Counted from the stretch's first letter, positions 9,554 to 19,887 are shown. The stretch is DNA of 42,006 bases from Synechococcus sp. AG-670-B23 (GCA_003209165.1 QCSL01000016.1:1-42006); one strand, 5' to 3'. Numbers and translations: made by a program. The notes: generated from the sequence alone by a model not told the origin.

Positions 9554-10857
9554 CCTCCCGAGCGCACCTGATGACCAATATCTCGACGGTAGGTGATTCC
9601 GGCGTAGTCGAGCTGATTGAGGCCTTTGTAGGCCCCGTCAAATGCCGAATCGAAGTCATCACCCTGGGCGACGACGGCCAGCACCCGGCCCCCTGCGGTG
9701 AGCAGTTCGTCGGAGCTGTTGCGGCGGGTTCCGGCATGAAATAGCTGAAGGTCAGTGCTGGGGGCGAGGTTGATCCGGATCGCATCGCCTTTGCGGGGAG
9801 CCTCCGGGTAGCCCTCTGCGGCAGCTACAACGCAGGCACTGCAGCGCTCGGTGACGCTCAGCTGCGGGGCCAGATCGAGTCGGCCCAGGGCACAGGCCTG
9901 AAGCACGGTGCCGATCTCAGGGCCGAGCAATGGCATCAACGTCTGGCATTCGGGATCGCCAAAGCGACAGTTGAACTCGATCACCTGAGGGCCATCGGCC
10001 GTGATCATCAGGCCGGCATAGATCACCCCGCGGTAGTCGATACCGCGTTGACGCAGGGCCTTGAGGGTGGGCTCGAGCACGATGCGGCGCACATCTTCGA
10101 GGCCGTCGGCATCCAGCAGTGGGGCGGGGGCATAGGCGCCCATGCCGCCAGTGTTGGGACCACGATCGCCTTCGTTGAGCCGTTTGTGGTCCTGCGCCGG
10201 TGGGAGCAGAATCATCCGCTCCCCATCACAGAGGGCGAACACTGACACCTCAGGACCCTCCATTCGCTCCTCCAGCAGCAGCTGGGTGCCCGCAGCACCG
10301 AAACGCCCTTCGAAGGCTTCGCGGATGGCAGTTACCGACTCCTCCACCGTGTCCGCCACTGTGACGCCCTTGCCGGCGGCCAAGCCATCGGCCTTGACCA
10401 CCAAAGGACGTTGGACGTCCTTCAACACCGCTAGTGCTTCATCTTCACTGGCCACTGCCCAGTGGCGAGCCGTGGGGACCCCCGCCTGCTGCATCAGCTG
10501 CTTGGCCCAGGCTTTGCTCGCTTCCAGTTGGGCGCCCTCCGCTCCTGGGCCGAAAACGGCAAAACCCGCATCGCGCACGGCATCTGCGACACCAGCGGCT
10601 AGAGGAGCTTCCGGACCCACCACCACCAGGTCGACGGCGTTTTGCTGGCAGAGCGCAATCAACCCAGCGCCATCGGTTTCGCCCACGGCCAGGGCGCTGC
10701 CTTCTGTGCCGCCGTTGCCGGGGGTGATCCAGACCGTGTTCAGGCCGGGGCAGCGGCCTAGGGCCCAGGCCAGGGCCTGTTCCCTGCCTCCGCCACCGAC
10801 GACGAGAGCACGTTGGAGCGCGGGCAGCGCGTTGGGACGGGTGGACGAGATGGCCAT
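9550..10857 (-). CDS. purD: Phosphoribosylamine-glycine ligase (GARS)
   Basis: PurD performs the second step of purine synthesis, ATP-dependent ligation of glycine to phosphoribosylamine. The ATP-grasp protein shows ALVVGGGGREQALAWAL at the N-terminus, PLVVKADGLAAGKGV (ATP binding), AQDHKRLNEGDRGPNTGGMG (the PurD signature) and VIEFNCRFGDPECQ (metal ligands). Upstream frame is open, but ATG 10857 gives 435 aa with the nucleotide-binding strand in place. It is the first gene of purD-nblS and diverges from the 10916 gene across 58 bp. The coupling of a purine gene to the sensor kinase looks positional rather than functional. Confidence 0.95.
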   Translation of the reverse strand: MAISSTRPNALPALQRALVVGGGGREQALAWALGRCPGLNTVWITPGNGGTEGSALAVGETDGAGLIALCQQNAVDLVVVGPEAPLAAGVADAVRDAGFAVFGPGAEGAQLEASKAWAKQLMQQAGVPTARHWAVASEDEALAVLKDVQRPLVVKADGLAAGKGVTVADTVEESVTAIREAFEGRFGAAGTQLLLEERMEGPEVSVFALCDGERMILLPPAQDHKRLNEGDRGPNTGGMGAYAPAPLLDADGLEDVRRIVLEPTLKALRQRGIDYRGVIYAGLMITADGPQVIEFNCRFGDPECQTLMPLLGPEIGTVLQACALGRLDLAPQLSVTERCSACVVAAAEGYPEAPRKGDAIRINLAPSTDLQLFHAGTRRNSSDELLTAGGRVLAVVAQGDDFDSAFDGAYKGLNQLDYAGITYRRDIGHQVRSGG

Positions 10858-10915
10858 GGTTACGGAAGGAACGGTTTGGGCCTCGTAGGTTTTCCTTTGT
10901 AGACCGCAGCCCGTC

Positions 10916-11824
10916 ATGGGGATCCCCCTTTTCCCCTTCGCTCTCACCCTTTTGGCTGCTGTCACGGCAGCACCTGATCCGCAGGTGATGCGCGAAGAAC
11001 GCTTTCAGAACGTTCTCTCTGAGATGGATCTGGCCGCAGCGGAGCAGGCCTGCTTGAACCCTCGCATTGCGACGTCCGATCGCCGTCGCCAGGCCTTGCG
11101 CAACAGGTTGTTGGCCCTCTATCCCGTTATCGATTCGTTGGAACTGGTGCTGGCGAACACTGAAGCCCTGATGAGCTGCGGTGCCCCCGAAGCTGCGGCG
11201 CTGGTGCTCAACCGCTACATTCCTCGTGCTGGTTATGAACGGCGTCAGTGGCTGTTGATGCGCTGGCGTGCTGCAGCAGTGGCCCTGGATCACCGCCACG
11301 CGGCATTGGCGCTGCGCCGTTTGGTGGATGGCAACCTGGATGCCCTGGACGCGCCTCTATTTCCTAATAAGCCGTTGCCGGATCAGGGGAATGGTCTGGA
11401 TCAGTTGGCTTTTCATGAGGCAGCCCTGGGTCGCAACGCTGTTGCTGTGGAGGTTCAGCTACTGGGAGATCTGACAGGCGTGCACGGGGCGAAACGTCTG
11501 GCGCGGGCGGTGCAATGGCTCGATGCCGATCAGTTCGAGCAGGCGGATCAACTATTGGAAATCGCCTTGGATCAAGTGGCGGCAGCGAAGGCCTGGGGAT
11601 TGGCCATGGAGTTGTTGCGTCAACAGCTGCAGCTGCACTTGGCGGCTGGGGGCGATGGCGAGCGGCCGCGCCAGCGGATGCAGCTGCTGGCAACTGTTCT
11701 CAATGACCGCTATGCGCTCCAGCAACTGCAGCCGGAGGCGGAGCCCGATCCCCTGCTGCGTTCACCGCGGGATCCCGGAGGCCATGCTGATGTAAGACCA
11801 TCAGCCGTATCACCGTCGCCATGA
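10916..11824 (+). CDS. Secreted or membrane-anchored helical-repeat protein, conserved-type hypothetical
   Basis: The 302-aa product starts with a signal-peptide-like segment ([20 protein letters not shown]) and is then almost wholly alpha-helical, with TPR-like pairs of helices rich in Ala and Leu ([40 protein letters not shown]) and a loose charged C-terminus. I see no catalytic motif. It probably sits in the periplasm and scaffolds other proteins, but that is inference. Its TGA overlaps the ATG of purC by 4 nt, and it heads the purC-bamA-lpx run. Confidence 0.7.
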   Translation: MGIPLFPFALTLLAAVTAAPDPQVMREERFQNVLSEMDLAAAEQACLNPRIATSDRRRQALRNRLLALYPVIDSLELVLANTEALMSCGAPEAAALVLNRYIPRAGYERRQWLLMRWRAAAVALDHRHAALALRRLVDGNLDALDAPLFPNKPLPDQGNGLDQLAFHEAALGRNAVAVEVQLLGDLTGVHGAKRLARAVQWLDADQFEQADQLLEIALDQVAAAKAWGLAMELLRQQLQLHLAAGGDGERPRQRMQLLATVLNDRYALQQLQPEAEPDPLLRSPRDPGGHADVRPSAVSPSP

Positions 11825-12573
11825 CTCCCGAACACGGAGAGCTGCTTTACGAAGGCAAGGCCAAGCGGGTGTTCGCGAGCACGGATCCCGACCGGGTGCT
11901 GGTGGAGTTCAAGAACGATGCCACCGCCTTCAATGCCCAGAAGAAGGCGAAGCTGGACGACAAAGGTCGGCTGAACTGCCAGATCTCAGCTCGATTGTTC
12001 GAGCTGCTTGAGCGCGAGGGTGTGCCGACCCACTACTGCGGTCTGGCGGGTGAGACCTGGATGTTGGTGCGTCGGGTGGAGATTATCCCCTTGGAGGTTG
12101 TCCTACGTAACACCGCCACCGGATCGCTGTGCCGTCAGACGCCGATCGCCGAGGGCACCGCCATCTATCCAGCCCTATTGGATCTGTATTACAAGGACGA
12201 TTCTCTTGGTGATCCGCTGCTGACCGAGGCCCGTGTGCAGCTGCTGGGGGTAGCGGACCCCGAGCGACTGTCAGCGATTGAACAATTGGCACGCCGGGTG
12301 AATTCAGTGTTGAAACCGTTTTTTGACGGAATGGCTCTGCAGCTGGTTGATTTTAAGCTGGAGTTGGGGCTGGCAATGGATGGAACACTCCTCCTCGCGG
12401 ATGAGATAAGCCCTGACACCTGCAGGCTCTGGGACCGCCGCAACTGCAACGCGCAGGACCGGATTTTGGACAAGGATCGCTTCCGTAAGGATCTTGGGGG
12501 GGTGGTGGAAGCCTACGGGGAGGTCCTTAAACGGGTCCAAGGCACCTGCCCCAACCCCCGCAACTGCCTGTAA
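11821..12573 (+). CDS. purC: Phosphoribosylaminoimidazole-succinocarboxamide synthase (SAICAR synthetase)
   Basis: PurC joins aspartate to CAIR in purine synthesis. The 250-aa protein shows the N-terminal [13 protein letters not shown] loop, the [14 protein letters not shown] substrate segment, the paired signatures [16 protein letters not shown] and [27 protein letters not shown] (quoted here as a region, key residues DFKLE and DEISPD), and a C-terminal helix. Length is normal for the bacterial enzyme. It is translationally coupled to the upstream helical protein, and a weak hairpin follows before bamA. It is separate from purD, which is on the other strand 1 kb upstream. Confidence 0.96.
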   Translation: MTPEHGELLYEGKAKRVFASTDPDRVLVEFKNDATAFNAQKKAKLDDKGRLNCQISARLFELLEREGVPTHYCGLAGETWMLVRRVEIIPLEVVLRNTATGSLCRQTPIAEGTAIYPALLDLYYKDDSLGDPLLTEARVQLLGVADPERLSAIEQLARRVNSVLKPFFDGMALQLVDFKLELGLAMDGTLLLADEISPDTCRLWDRRNCNAQDRILDKDRFRKDLGGVVEAYGEVLKRVQGTCPNPRNCL

Positions 12574-12591
12574 GGTCGGCGCACCTTTTTT
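12572..12591 (+). terminator. Weak hairpin plus T-run after purC
   Basis: AAGGT (12572-12576) can pair with ACCTT (12583-12587) around a 6-nt loop, followed by T's to 12591. The stem is only 5 bp and begins inside the purC stop codon, so it may attenuate rather than end transcription into bamA 23 nt downstream. Confidence 0.35.
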
Positions 12592-12614
12592 GGCTTCGGC
12601 CAGCCTGTGCCTCG

Positions 12615-14813
12615 ATGACTCGCCGTCAGTCCCGCCGCTCCTCGGTTGCAGTTCGTCGCACTGTCTTAGGTCTGATGCTGGGGATCCCCATGGTCGCTCC
12701 GCCAGCGATGGCTCAGGACGCCCCGCTTGCTGACCAACCTGTCGAGGAATCCATAGCGGAAACTGAGATCGTCGAGGTTGAAGGCACTGTGCTGGAACAG
12801 CCCCGGGTTCTGATTTCTGAGGTGTTGATTGAGGGCATCCAGGATCACCCAGAAGAGGAGCGTCTACAGATTTCCACCTATGACGCCATGCAGGTGCGTC
12901 CTGGGATGCGTGTCACCCGCGAGGAGCTTCAGAACGACCTGAATGAAATTCAGGCCACGGGCTGGTTTTCAGATGTCCGCATTGTCCCACAGGACGGTCC
13001 GCTTGGGGTTCAGGTGGTCGTTCAGGTTGAACCCTTCCCTCCACTCAGCGCTGTGGAGATCACTGCTGACGATGAGGATCTTCTGCCTGATGCCGTGGTA
13101 GAGGAAACATTTGCCTCCGATTACGGTCGCACGTTAAACCTCAATGATCTGCAGCTGCGGATGAAGGCCCTGCAGGCCTGGGTTGCTGCTAGTGGCTACT
13201 CCCTGGCTAGAGTGTCTGGCCCGCAACGGGTCAGTAGTGAGGGTGTGGTCACGCTGAAGTTGCTACAGGGAAGTGTTTCGGGAATTGAAGTCAAATTCCT
13301 CACCAAGGAGGGTGACGACACTGATGAGAAAGGCAATCCCATCCGCGGCAAGTCCAAAGAGTGGGTGATCACACGGGAAGTCTCGATCCAGCCAGGCGAT
13401 CCGTTCAATCGCAACCAGCTAGAGCGGGACATCAAACGGCTTTACAGCACCCAGCTATTCAGTGACGTCAAGGTGACCTTGCGGCCTGTGCCGGAGGACC
13501 CTGGCGACGTGGTGATCGTGCTGGGGATTGTCGAGCAGTCCACCGGTCAACTCTCCGGCGGTCTCGGCTACAGCCAAAGCCAGGGTGTATTCGGCCAGGT
13601 GCAATTGCAGGAAAGCAATCTCTTCGGCCGAGCCTGGAATCTGGGTACCAACATCACCTACGGCCAGTACGGCGGACTGGCCAACCTCAACTTCTCGGAT
13701 CCCTGGATCTATGGCGACAAGCACCGCACCAGTTTCCGTACCTCCGTGTTCTTGAGCCAGCAGGTGCCACAAGTCTTCCAAAGCGAAGACAACGGCAACA
13801 TCCGCACAGCGGAGGACTATGCCGACAACGGCTCCAACAAGGCCTATGAGACCGGCCGCAGTTATGGGTTTACCGACGGAGATAAGGCACCCGGCGACGT
13901 CAACAAGGCCGACAGTGAGTACCCCAACCGCAGTTGGTTCGACTACGAGGGCGACACAGTGGTACTGCGCAAGGTCGGCGGCAACTTCTCCTTCTCTCGC
14001 CCCCTAAATGGTGGTGATCCGTACAAGGACAGCAAGTGGAATGTGCTGGCCGGTATGTCCTTCGCTGAAGTGCGCCCGATCAACTTTGCTGGTGATAACA
14101 GGCCGTACGGCATTTCCACCTACAATCTTCGCAAGGGTAAGGTCAACAACGACGACGTCATTTGCGTTTCGTACAACTGCGCTGACACCAACACCCTGTT
14201 GGGAGTGCGATTAGCTACCACCTACAACAACTTCAACAACCCTCGGAATCCCACCAGCGGCAATTTCTTCACCGCCGGAACCGAACAGTTCCTAGGCATT
14301 AACAACGATTCGCCCACTTTTAATCGGCTGAGGGCGAGTTACACCCAGTTCTTCCCTGTGGACTGGCTGAAGATCCACAAGGGTTGCCGTCCCAAGGCCG
14401 GAGAGCAGGCTGATTGCCCTCAGGCCATCGGTGTGCAGATCAAAGGTGGCGCGATCATGGGCGAAGCCCCCCCGTATGAGGCGTTTTGCATGGGTGGTTC
14501 CAACTCGATTCGGGGTTGGTACGACTGTGATCTTGCGGTGTCCAAGGCCTTCAGCGAACTCACGATTGAGTACCGCTTCCCGCTGATTAGTATCTTCTCC
14601 GGCGAAGTGTTCATGGATGCCGGCACCGATTTCGGCACTCAAAAGGATGTGCCCGGCAAGCCTGGTCTGTTGCTGGGCAAGGACGGCTCCGGTGTCTCTA
14701 TCGGTACCGGCGTGATCGTATCCACGCCGGTTGGTCCAATTCGCGTTGAGGTAGCTAGCAAGGACTTCGCCTCCGACTGGCGCTTCAACCTGGGAGTGGG
14801 CTGGAAGTTTTAG
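12615..14813 (+). CDS. bamA: Outer-membrane protein assembly factor, BamA/Omp85 family
   Basis: The 732-aa protein has an N-terminal signal peptide with likely cleavage after AMA (near residue 33), an acidic linker, POTRA domains (about 65-310; for example LISEVLIEGIQ, LSAVEITADDEDLL and NRNQLERDIKRLYSTQLFSD), then a 16-strand beta-barrel. Loop 6 carries the Omp85 hallmark GGSNSIRGW and the protein ends in FNLGVGWKF, an outer-membrane targeting strand. It inserts beta-barrel proteins into the outer membrane; the cyanobacterial form is the relative of chloroplast Toc75/OEP80. Its stop overlaps lpxC by 1 nt, coupling protein and lipid assembly of the outer membrane. Confidence 0.93.
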   Translation: MTRRQSRRSSVAVRRTVLGLMLGIPMVAPPAMAQDAPLADQPVEESIAETEIVEVEGTVLEQPRVLISEVLIEGIQDHPEEERLQISTYDAMQVRPGMRVTREELQNDLNEIQATGWFSDVRIVPQDGPLGVQVVVQVEPFPPLSAVEITADDEDLLPDAVVEETFASDYGRTLNLNDLQLRMKALQAWVAASGYSLARVSGPQRVSSEGVVTLKLLQGSVSGIEVKFLTKEGDDTDEKGNPIRGKSKEWVITREVSIQPGDPFNRNQLERDIKRLYSTQLFSDVKVTLRPVPEDPGDVVIVLGIVEQSTGQLSGGLGYSQSQGVFGQVQLQESNLFGRAWNLGTNITYGQYGGLANLNFSDPWIYGDKHRTSFRTSVFLSQQVPQVFQSEDNGNIRTAEDYADNGSNKAYETGRSYGFTDGDKAPGDVNKADSEYPNRSWFDYEGDTVVLRKVGGNFSFSRPLNGGDPYKDSKWNVLAGMSFAEVRPINFAGDNRPYGISTYNLRKGKVNNDDVICVSYNCADTNTLLGVRLATTYNNFNNPRNPTSGNFFTAGTEQFLGINNDSPTFNRLRASYTQFFPVDWLKIHKGCRPKAGEQADCPQAIGVQIKGGAIMGEAPPYEAFCMGGSNSIRGWYDCDLAVSKAFSELTIEYRFPLISIFSGEVFMDAGTDFGTQKDVPGKPGLLLGKDGSGVSIGTGVIVSTPVGPIRVEVASKDFASDWRFNLGVGWKF

Positions 14814-15640
14814 TGACCAGCTGGCCTCAGGACTACTCCACTGCCTGGACTCTGGCAGCGGAGACATCACTGTCAGGCGTCGGTCTCCATAGCGGAGCTG
14901 AGGCCATGGTGGAACTTCGGCCAACAGATATGTCGGGTTTCCATATGCGCTTGCCGGGGATGGAGCAGCCGATCCAGCTTCGGCCTGACCAGGTGCGCGA
15001 CAGTCCGTTGTGCACAACTTTGGATTTGGGCTCCAGCAAGGTGGCCACCGTCGAACATCTGCTGGCGGCCCTGGCTGGTTGTGGTCTCAGTCATGTGGAG
15101 ATTGTCCTCAGCGGCCATGAAGTTCCTCTGCTGGATGGTTCAGCACTGGGCTGGGTGGAGGCCATCGCTGCAGCTGGTTTGGTCTCTGCTTCGACTCCGA
15201 GGCCGGCTCCACCGCGGCTGGAGCAACCTCTGTTGTGCAACCGTGGCAACAGTGTGATCACAGCCACACCATCGGACCGCTTTAGCGTTGTTGGAATTAT
15301 CGATTTTCCGCAAGCCGCCATCGGCCGTCAGCAGTTCGCCTTGGAGCTCACGCCACAACGGTTTGTCGATGAGATCGCTCCGGCACGCACATTTGGTTTT
15401 CGAGAGCAGGTGGAGCAGCTGCGAGCTGCCGGTTTGATCCAGGGTGGAGCCCTGGATAACGCCCTGGTCTGCGACGGTGATCAGTGGATGAATCCGCCGT
15501 TGCGGTTCGAGGACGAACCGGTGCGCCATAAGCTCTTGGACCTAATCGGCGACCTGGCCCTCGTCGGTTTCCCCCAGGCACAGGTTCTTGTGTACAAGGG
15601 ATCCCATGGTCTTCACACCGATCTCGCAGCCGCTTTGTGA
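14813..15640 (+). CDS. lpxC: UDP-3-O-acyl-N-acetylglucosamine deacetylase LpxC
   Basis: LpxC is the zinc deacetylase that commits UDP-sugar to lipid A. The 275-aa protein shows LSGVGLHSG at the N-terminus, [11 protein letters not shown] with catalytic Glu81 and zinc ligand His82, [22 protein letters not shown], and [10 protein letters not shown] with zinc ligands His239 and Asp243; [10 protein letters not shown] near the end supplies the general-acid His. It begins with GTG whose G is the last base of the bamA TAG, and its TGA overlaps the GTG of fabZ. Confidence 0.94.
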   Translation: MTSWPQDYSTAWTLAAETSLSGVGLHSGAEAMVELRPTDMSGFHMRLPGMEQPIQLRPDQVRDSPLCTTLDLGSSKVATVEHLLAALAGCGLSHVEIVLSGHEVPLLDGSALGWVEAIAAAGLVSASTPRPAPPRLEQPLLCNRGNSVITATPSDRFSVVGIIDFPQAAIGRQQFALELTPQRFVDEIAPARTFGFREQVEQLRAAGLIQGGALDNALVCDGDQWMNPPLRFEDEPVRHKLLDLIGDLALVGFPQAQVLVYKGSHGLHTDLAAAL

Positions 15641-16092
15641 CTGAATCCACCCCACCAGACGTCGTGCTCACCAGTGAGCAGATCGCCGGTCTGCTCCCGC
15701 ACCGTTACCCCTTTGCTTTAGTGGATCGGGTTATCGCCTATGAGCCTGGGGTCTCGGCCACGGCGATTAAAAACGTGACAATGAACGAGCCGCAGTTCCA
15801 GGGGCATTTCCCCGAGAGGCCGCTGATGCCTGGGGTACTAATCGTAGAGGCTATGGCGCAGGTGGGTGGTTTGATCGTGACCCAGATGCCCGATCTTCCA
15901 AAGGGACTGTTCGTTTTTGCCGGCATTGACGGGGTACGCTTCCGGCGTCCTGTGGTTCCTGGAGATCAGCTCGCGATCCGCTGTGAGCTGCTCAGCCTCA
16001 AGCGCAAACGCTTCGGCAAGGTCAAGGCGGAGGCAAAGGTGGACGGCGATCTGGTCTGTTCCGGGGAATTGATGTTCTCCCTGGTGGACTGA
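15637..16092 (+). CDS. fabZ: 3-hydroxyacyl-ACP dehydratase FabZ
   Basis: FabZ dehydrates 3-hydroxyacyl-ACP in fatty acid elongation. The 151-aa hot-dog protein has [14 protein letters not shown] near the N-terminus and the catalytic stretch [20 protein letters not shown] with His57 and Glu71. It competes with LpxA for hydroxyacyl-ACP, and the lpxC-fabZ-lpxA-lpxB order is the standard cluster. Start is GTG 15637, overlapping the lpxC stop by 4 nt; lpxA starts 5 nt after its stop. Confidence 0.95.
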   Translation: MTESTPPDVVLTSEQIAGLLPHRYPFALVDRVIAYEPGVSATAIKNVTMNEPQFQGHFPERPLMPGVLIVEAMAQVGGLIVTQMPDLPKGLFVFAGIDGVRFRRPVVPGDQLAIRCELLSLKRKRFGKVKAEAKVDGDLVCSGELMFSLVD

Positions 16093-16097
16093 GCGGG

Positions 16098-16922
16098 ATG
16101 TCGCAGCAAACGGCCTCACAGCAGATTCACCCCACGGCGGTGGTGGACCCGAAGGCCGATCTGGCCGCTGGGGTGGTGATTGGCCCTGGTGCGGTAGTCG
16201 GCCCCCAGGTGGTGATCGGAGAGAACACCTGGATCGGTCCCCATGCCGTCTTGGAGGGTCGGCTGACCCTGGGCCGTGACAACAAGGTGTTCCCGGGCGC
16301 TTGCCTTGGTCTTCCGCCGCAGGATCTCAAGTACCGCGGTGCCGATACTGAGGTGTTGATCGGCGATGGAAACACGCTGCGGGAATGCGTGACCATCAAC
16401 CGCGCCACTGAAGAGGGTGAGGTGACCCGCATCGGCAACGGCAACCTCCTTATGGCCTATTGCCATCTTGGGCACAACTGCGAACTGGGAAACAACATCG
16501 TGATGTCCAATGCCATTCAGGTGGCGGGCCACGTCGTGATCGAAGACCGGGCGGTGATTGGTGGCTGTCTGGGAATTCACCAGTTCGTCTACATCGGTGG
16601 GATGGCGATGGTGGGCGGGATGACACGCGTCGACCGGGATGTTCCCCCCTATTGCCTGGTGGAAGGCCATCCGGGCCGCGTGCGGGGTCTGAATCGTGTG
16701 GGGCTGCGGCGCAGTGGCTTGGCTTCCAATCACGATGGCGCTGAATTCAAGCAACTTCAGGAGGTCTGGACACTGATCTATCGCTCTGACCTAGTGATTG
16801 CGGACGCGCTTCAGCAGGCCCGCAGCCAGCCGTTGCTTCCTGCGGCTGAGCACTTTTGCCGGTTCCTTGAAGCCTCCACCGGACAGGGCCGACGGGGGCC
16901 GATGCCGATGCAGGGTCGTTGA
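16098..16922 (+). CDS. lpxA: UDP-N-acetylglucosamine acyltransferase LpxA
   Basis: LpxA transfers a 3-hydroxyacyl chain from ACP to UDP-GlcNAc, the first step of lipid A. Residues about 10-190 are left-handed beta-helix hexapeptide repeats ([20 protein letters not shown]). The active-site block is [12 protein letters not shown], with His126 matching the catalytic His125 of E. coli, followed by [16 protein letters not shown]-terminal helical domain (about 195-270) completes the 274 aa, a normal length. It is followed by lpxB with its TGA sharing one base with the lpxB ATG. Confidence 0.95.
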   Translation: MSQQTASQQIHPTAVVDPKADLAAGVVIGPGAVVGPQVVIGENTWIGPHAVLEGRLTLGRDNKVFPGACLGLPPQDLKYRGADTEVLIGDGNTLRECVTINRATEEGEVTRIGNGNLLMAYCHLGHNCELGNNIVMSNAIQVAGHVVIEDRAVIGGCLGIHQFVYIGGMAMVGGMTRVDRDVPPYCLVEGHPGRVRGLNRVGLRRSGLASNHDGAEFKQLQEVWTLIYRSDLVIADALQQARSQPLLPAAEHFCRFLEASTGQGRRGPMPMQGR

Positions 16923-18103
16923 TGGTTCGGTTGCTGATCAGCACCGGGGAGGTCTCCGGTGATCTGCAGGGCAGCCTGTTGATTCGCGCCCTGCGGTTGG
17001 AGGCGGAAAGACGGGGGCTTGAGCTTGAGGTGCTGGCCCTGGGTGGGCCGCGCATGGAGGCGGCGGGTGCGGTGTTGATTGCCGACACCGCGCCGATGGG
17101 GGCGATCGGTCTGTGGGAGGCCATCCCGTTGATTCTTCCCACACTTCAGCTGCAGGCCCGGGTGGATGCGCTGTTGGAGGACCGGCCCCTCGACGGAGTC
17201 GTGTTGATTGATTACGTCGGGGCCAATGTGCGGCTAGGCATACGGCTTAGGCGGCAGCGGCCCAAGCTGCCGATCACCTACTACATCGCCCCCCAGGAGT
17301 GGGCCTGGCGCTTTGGCGATGGCAGCACTACCCGTCTGCTTGGATTCACCGACCGGATCCTGGCGATCTTCCCGGAGGAGGCCGAGTTCTATGCCGCCCA
17401 AGGCGCGGATGTGAGCTGGGTGGGCCATCCCCTGTTGGACAGCTTCCAGAACTTGCCCGATCGCGCCAGTTCCCGCCTCCGACTGGGTCTGGATCCTTAT
17501 GCCCCGGTGCTGTTGTTGCTGCCGGCCTCGCGGCCCCAGGAGTTGCGCTACATGATGCCGCCGTTGTCCAGGGCAGCGGCCTTGTTGCAACAAAGCCACC
17601 CTGATCTTCAGGTGCTTCTGCCCGCTGGGCTTGAGGCGTTCGAGGAGCCCCTGGCGGTTGCACTTCAGGAGGCCGGAGTGCGCCATGGCCGGGTGATTCC
17701 CGCCGCTGAGGCGGATGGGCTGAAGACCACCTTCTGTGCAGCGGCGGATCTCGCCTTGGGCAAATCTGGCACGGTGAATCTGGAACTGGCCCTGCAGGGG
17801 GTTCCCCAGGTGGTGGGATACCGCGTGAGCCGACTAACGGCTTGGGTCGCCCGCCACGTGCTGCGGTTCCAGGTGGATCACATTTCGCCGGTGAATCTCT
17901 TGCTCAAGCAGCGGTTGGTGCCGGAGCTGCTGCAGGACGAACTCACCGCTGAAGCCCTGGTGGAGAGGGCTATACCTCTGTTGGCCGCCACCCCGGAGCG
18001 CCACGCCATGCTGGAAGGGTACGAGCGGCTGAGAGACACTCTGGGTGCTCCTGGAGTGACCGAGCGGGCTGCTAAGGCCATTTTTGATCAGGTGATCGGA
18101 TGA
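16922..18103 (+). CDS. lpxB: Lipid-A-disaccharide synthase LpxB
   Basis: LpxB, a GT19 glycosyltransferase, condenses UDP-diacylglucosamine with lipid X to make the lipid A disaccharide. The protein begins [17 protein letters not shown], followed by [39 protein letters not shown] and, in the C-terminal half, [14 protein letters not shown] with [11 protein letters not shown]. The length of 393 aa is typical. A TTG at 16919 is in frame but ATG 16922 is preferred. The gene is coupled at both ends to lpxA and msrA. Confidence 0.94.
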   Translation: MVRLLISTGEVSGDLQGSLLIRALRLEAERRGLELEVLALGGPRMEAAGAVLIADTAPMGAIGLWEAIPLILPTLQLQARVDALLEDRPLDGVVLIDYVGANVRLGIRLRRQRPKLPITYYIAPQEWAWRFGDGSTTRLLGFTDRILAIFPEEAEFYAAQGADVSWVGHPLLDSFQNLPDRASSRLRLGLDPYAPVLLLLPASRPQELRYMMPPLSRAAALLQQSHPDLQVLLPAGLEAFEEPLAVALQEAGVRHGRVIPAAEADGLKTTFCAAADLALGKSGTVNLELALQGVPQVVGYRVSRLTAWVARHVLRFQVDHISPVNLLLKQRLVPELLQDELTAEALVERAIPLLAATPERHAMLEGYERLRDTLGAPGVTERAAKAIFDQVIG

Positions 18104-18720
18104 AACGAACGTTGCTGCTGCTGATCACCTGCTTGATGCTCGTTTGCTGGCCTCAGCGCGCCATGGCTGAGCTGCAGACGGCGGTCTTTGCCGGTGGCTG
18201 TTTCTGGTGTTTGGAGCACGACCTGGAGGATCTGCCTGGGGTGCGTGATGCGGTGAGCGGCTACAGCGGCGGCCAGGTGGAGCGCCCCACCTACCGGCAG
18301 GTGAGCAGTGAGACCACCGGTCATCAGGAAGTGGTGGAGGTGCGTTTTGATCCCGAGCAGATCAGCTTCGCGGAGCTACTTCGGAGTTACTGGCGCAATG
18401 TGGATCCCCTTGATGGCGGCGGCCAGTTCTGTGACCGCGGCGACTCCTACCGCCCGGTCATCTTCACAGCCGATACCGCCCAGGCTCAGGCCGCTGAGGC
18501 CAGTGCCGATGCGGCGGCCCGCGAGCTCGGACAACCGCGGTCTGCTCTGAAGGTAGAGCTCAGGGATGCGGCTCGGTTCTGGCCTGCCGAGGGCTACCAT
18601 CAAAATTATGCTCAAAACAACGCCCTGAGGTACAACTATTACCGCTGGGCATGTGGAAGAGATAAGCGACTTGATGATATTTGGGGCGAAAAAGCTCGAT
18701 CCGGTGTCTTATGGGATTGA
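18100..18720 (+). CDS. msrA: Exported peptide-methionine (S)-S-oxide reductase MsrA
   Basis: MsrA reduces methionine-S-sulfoxide. The 206-aa protein has a clear N-terminal signal peptide ([18 protein letters not shown], likely cleavage after RAMA) before the catalytic motif GGCFWC, with nucleophile Cys34 and a second Cys37, then [18 protein letters not shown] and an [12 protein letters not shown] region. The signal peptide implies periplasmic or lumenal repair, unusual compared with cytosolic MsrA. It overlaps lpxB by 4 nt and ends the long bamA-lpx run. The last 40 codons become AT-rich as the flanking low-GC region begins. Confidence 0.92.
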   Translation: MKRTLLLLITCLMLVCWPQRAMAELQTAVFAGGCFWCLEHDLEDLPGVRDAVSGYSGGQVERPTYRQVSSETTGHQEVVEVRFDPEQISFAELLRSYWRNVDPLDGGGQFCDRGDSYRPVIFTADTAQAQAAEASADAAARELGQPRSALKVELRDAARFWPAEGYHQNYAQNNALRYNYYRWACGRDKRLDDIWGEKARSGVLWD

Positions 18721-19395
18721 TTTATTTTTTGATACGTGCTGCACGGAATGAACTATGATCTTCTGTAGTAGAAGCCAATAGAGTTTTTTATTTGGCTGCC
18801 GAAATAAGTGTAATTTCTAACACTTTGTCTGGTTGGGTCTATCTAATCGTAATCAGGGCATCCTTAAGATTAGAATGATATTGAGCCTATATTATGTGGC
18901 TGCCCATCTTACCCTAAAGTTAATAGCGAAGATCGAGACTGCAACCCTTGCGGTTGGGAAAAAGTCTTAATAGAAAACTTCAAGTTAAGATAGTTTCGAA
19001 GGTCAATTGCTTTTGCATTTCTCAGGATAAGTTTGATTAGTCCTCTGAGATTCTAGAGCCTTCTCGTGTTAAGCAAATTGAGGGCGAATCCAAAATAGAA
19101 GCAGGATTACCCAAAAAAATTACCTTTTGGTTCCGATGCTAAACGCGGTTGAGCTCTTGTTCTGCAGGGGAGCCTTTTATGATTAAAGGATGCAAGTCTC
19201 TAGCTTCTGCAGAGGGACTGGGGTGCGAGCTCGGTCGTTCAGCCAGATGATCACGCGTGTGATCGCCCACGAGGGAGCAACACCCAAAGGGATCGAGAGC
19301 AGTGACTCAACAGCTCAGCATATGAGAACTGCGGCAAGTGCCAAGTCTCTCTAAATATGTCCATCTGATCAACGAACGCGTAGGGACTGTTGTGA
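18721..19395. other. AT-rich, gene-poor stretch with degenerate coding remnants
   Basis: About 675 bases without a confident gene. Base composition drops sharply at the end of msrA. Short open stretches include 18874-18993 (described separately) and 19247-19354, an ATG-started 35-codon frame beginning MITRVIAHEGATPKG that I cannot identify. A small inverted repeat (CAACC/GGTTG) lies near 18940-18956. The look is of eroded sequence rather than a designed regulatory region. Confidence 0.5.
18874..18993 (+). pseudogene. Cys-rich zinc-ribbon-like fragment without a start
   Basis: A 39-codon frame lies between an in-frame TAG (18871) and TAG (18991). It reads EPILCGCPSYPKVNS followed by EDRDCNPCGWEKVL, giving two closely spaced Cys pairs (CxC and CxxC) like a small zinc ribbon. 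There is no ATG, GTG or TTG upstream within the frame. The sequence looks protein-like, so it is probably the 3' remnant of a lost gene; chance cannot be excluded. Confidence 0.25.
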
Positions 19396-19542
19396 TCAGT
19401 CGGTTGCTTTTGAGTCCTTGTCCTTGGCTGGCTTTGTTATGGCCTGAGGCTTGGGCGCTGCCTTGGAGGCCAAGGAGGCTTCCAGGCGTTGAAGCTGCGC
19501 TTCGCGCAGTGCATCGGGAATACTGAGAGTGCGGTCAGTCAT
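19396..19542 (-). CDS. Small hypothetical protein (48 aa)
   Basis: The ORF starts at ATG 19542 and encodes TDRTLSIPDALREAQLQRLE followed by a Lys/Ala/Pro-rich tail ending KDKDSKATD. The N-terminal half predicts an amphipathic helix and the tail is disordered and basic. The composition and codon use are better than those of the opposite-strand frame (19338-19526). No strong Shine-Dalgarno is visible. I do not recognise a family. Confidence 0.45.
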   Translation of the reverse strand: MTDRTLSIPDALREAQLQRLEASLASKAAPKPQAITKPAKDKDSKATD

Positions 19543-19887
19543 CGATTGGCGTTTTCGAAAGCGGCAGGGTCAGGACCTTGTGCGACGAAAGGGGACCTAC
19601 AGATCTGATTACCAACGCAAGTTAGACACCCATCGGCCCTCGTCTAGGGAGCAAAAGTGCTTACGTCAGTATCTCGCAACACACCAGCGCCCAAGCGCCG
19701 GCTCTGTCCACAGGTTGCCAGACCAACGCCGCACGACTATTAGTACAGCTGTATTGCCTCGTAGGCGGCATATGTCGGCTGATCACGGCGATCTCACGAT
19801 TAAGGCGGAGGCTCCATTCCTTCCATGTCCGCCCAGGGCACTTCGTAATTGTTGGTGGAGACCAATCTCGATCAAAGGGATTGGTGG
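19543..19887. other. No convincing gene
   Basis: A plus-strand frame covers much of this stretch (19529-19900), but its product is Arg/His/Pro-rich with no recognisable pattern and its composition suggests a chance frame. I see no repeat, RNA or strong promoter here. Confidence 0.4.
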
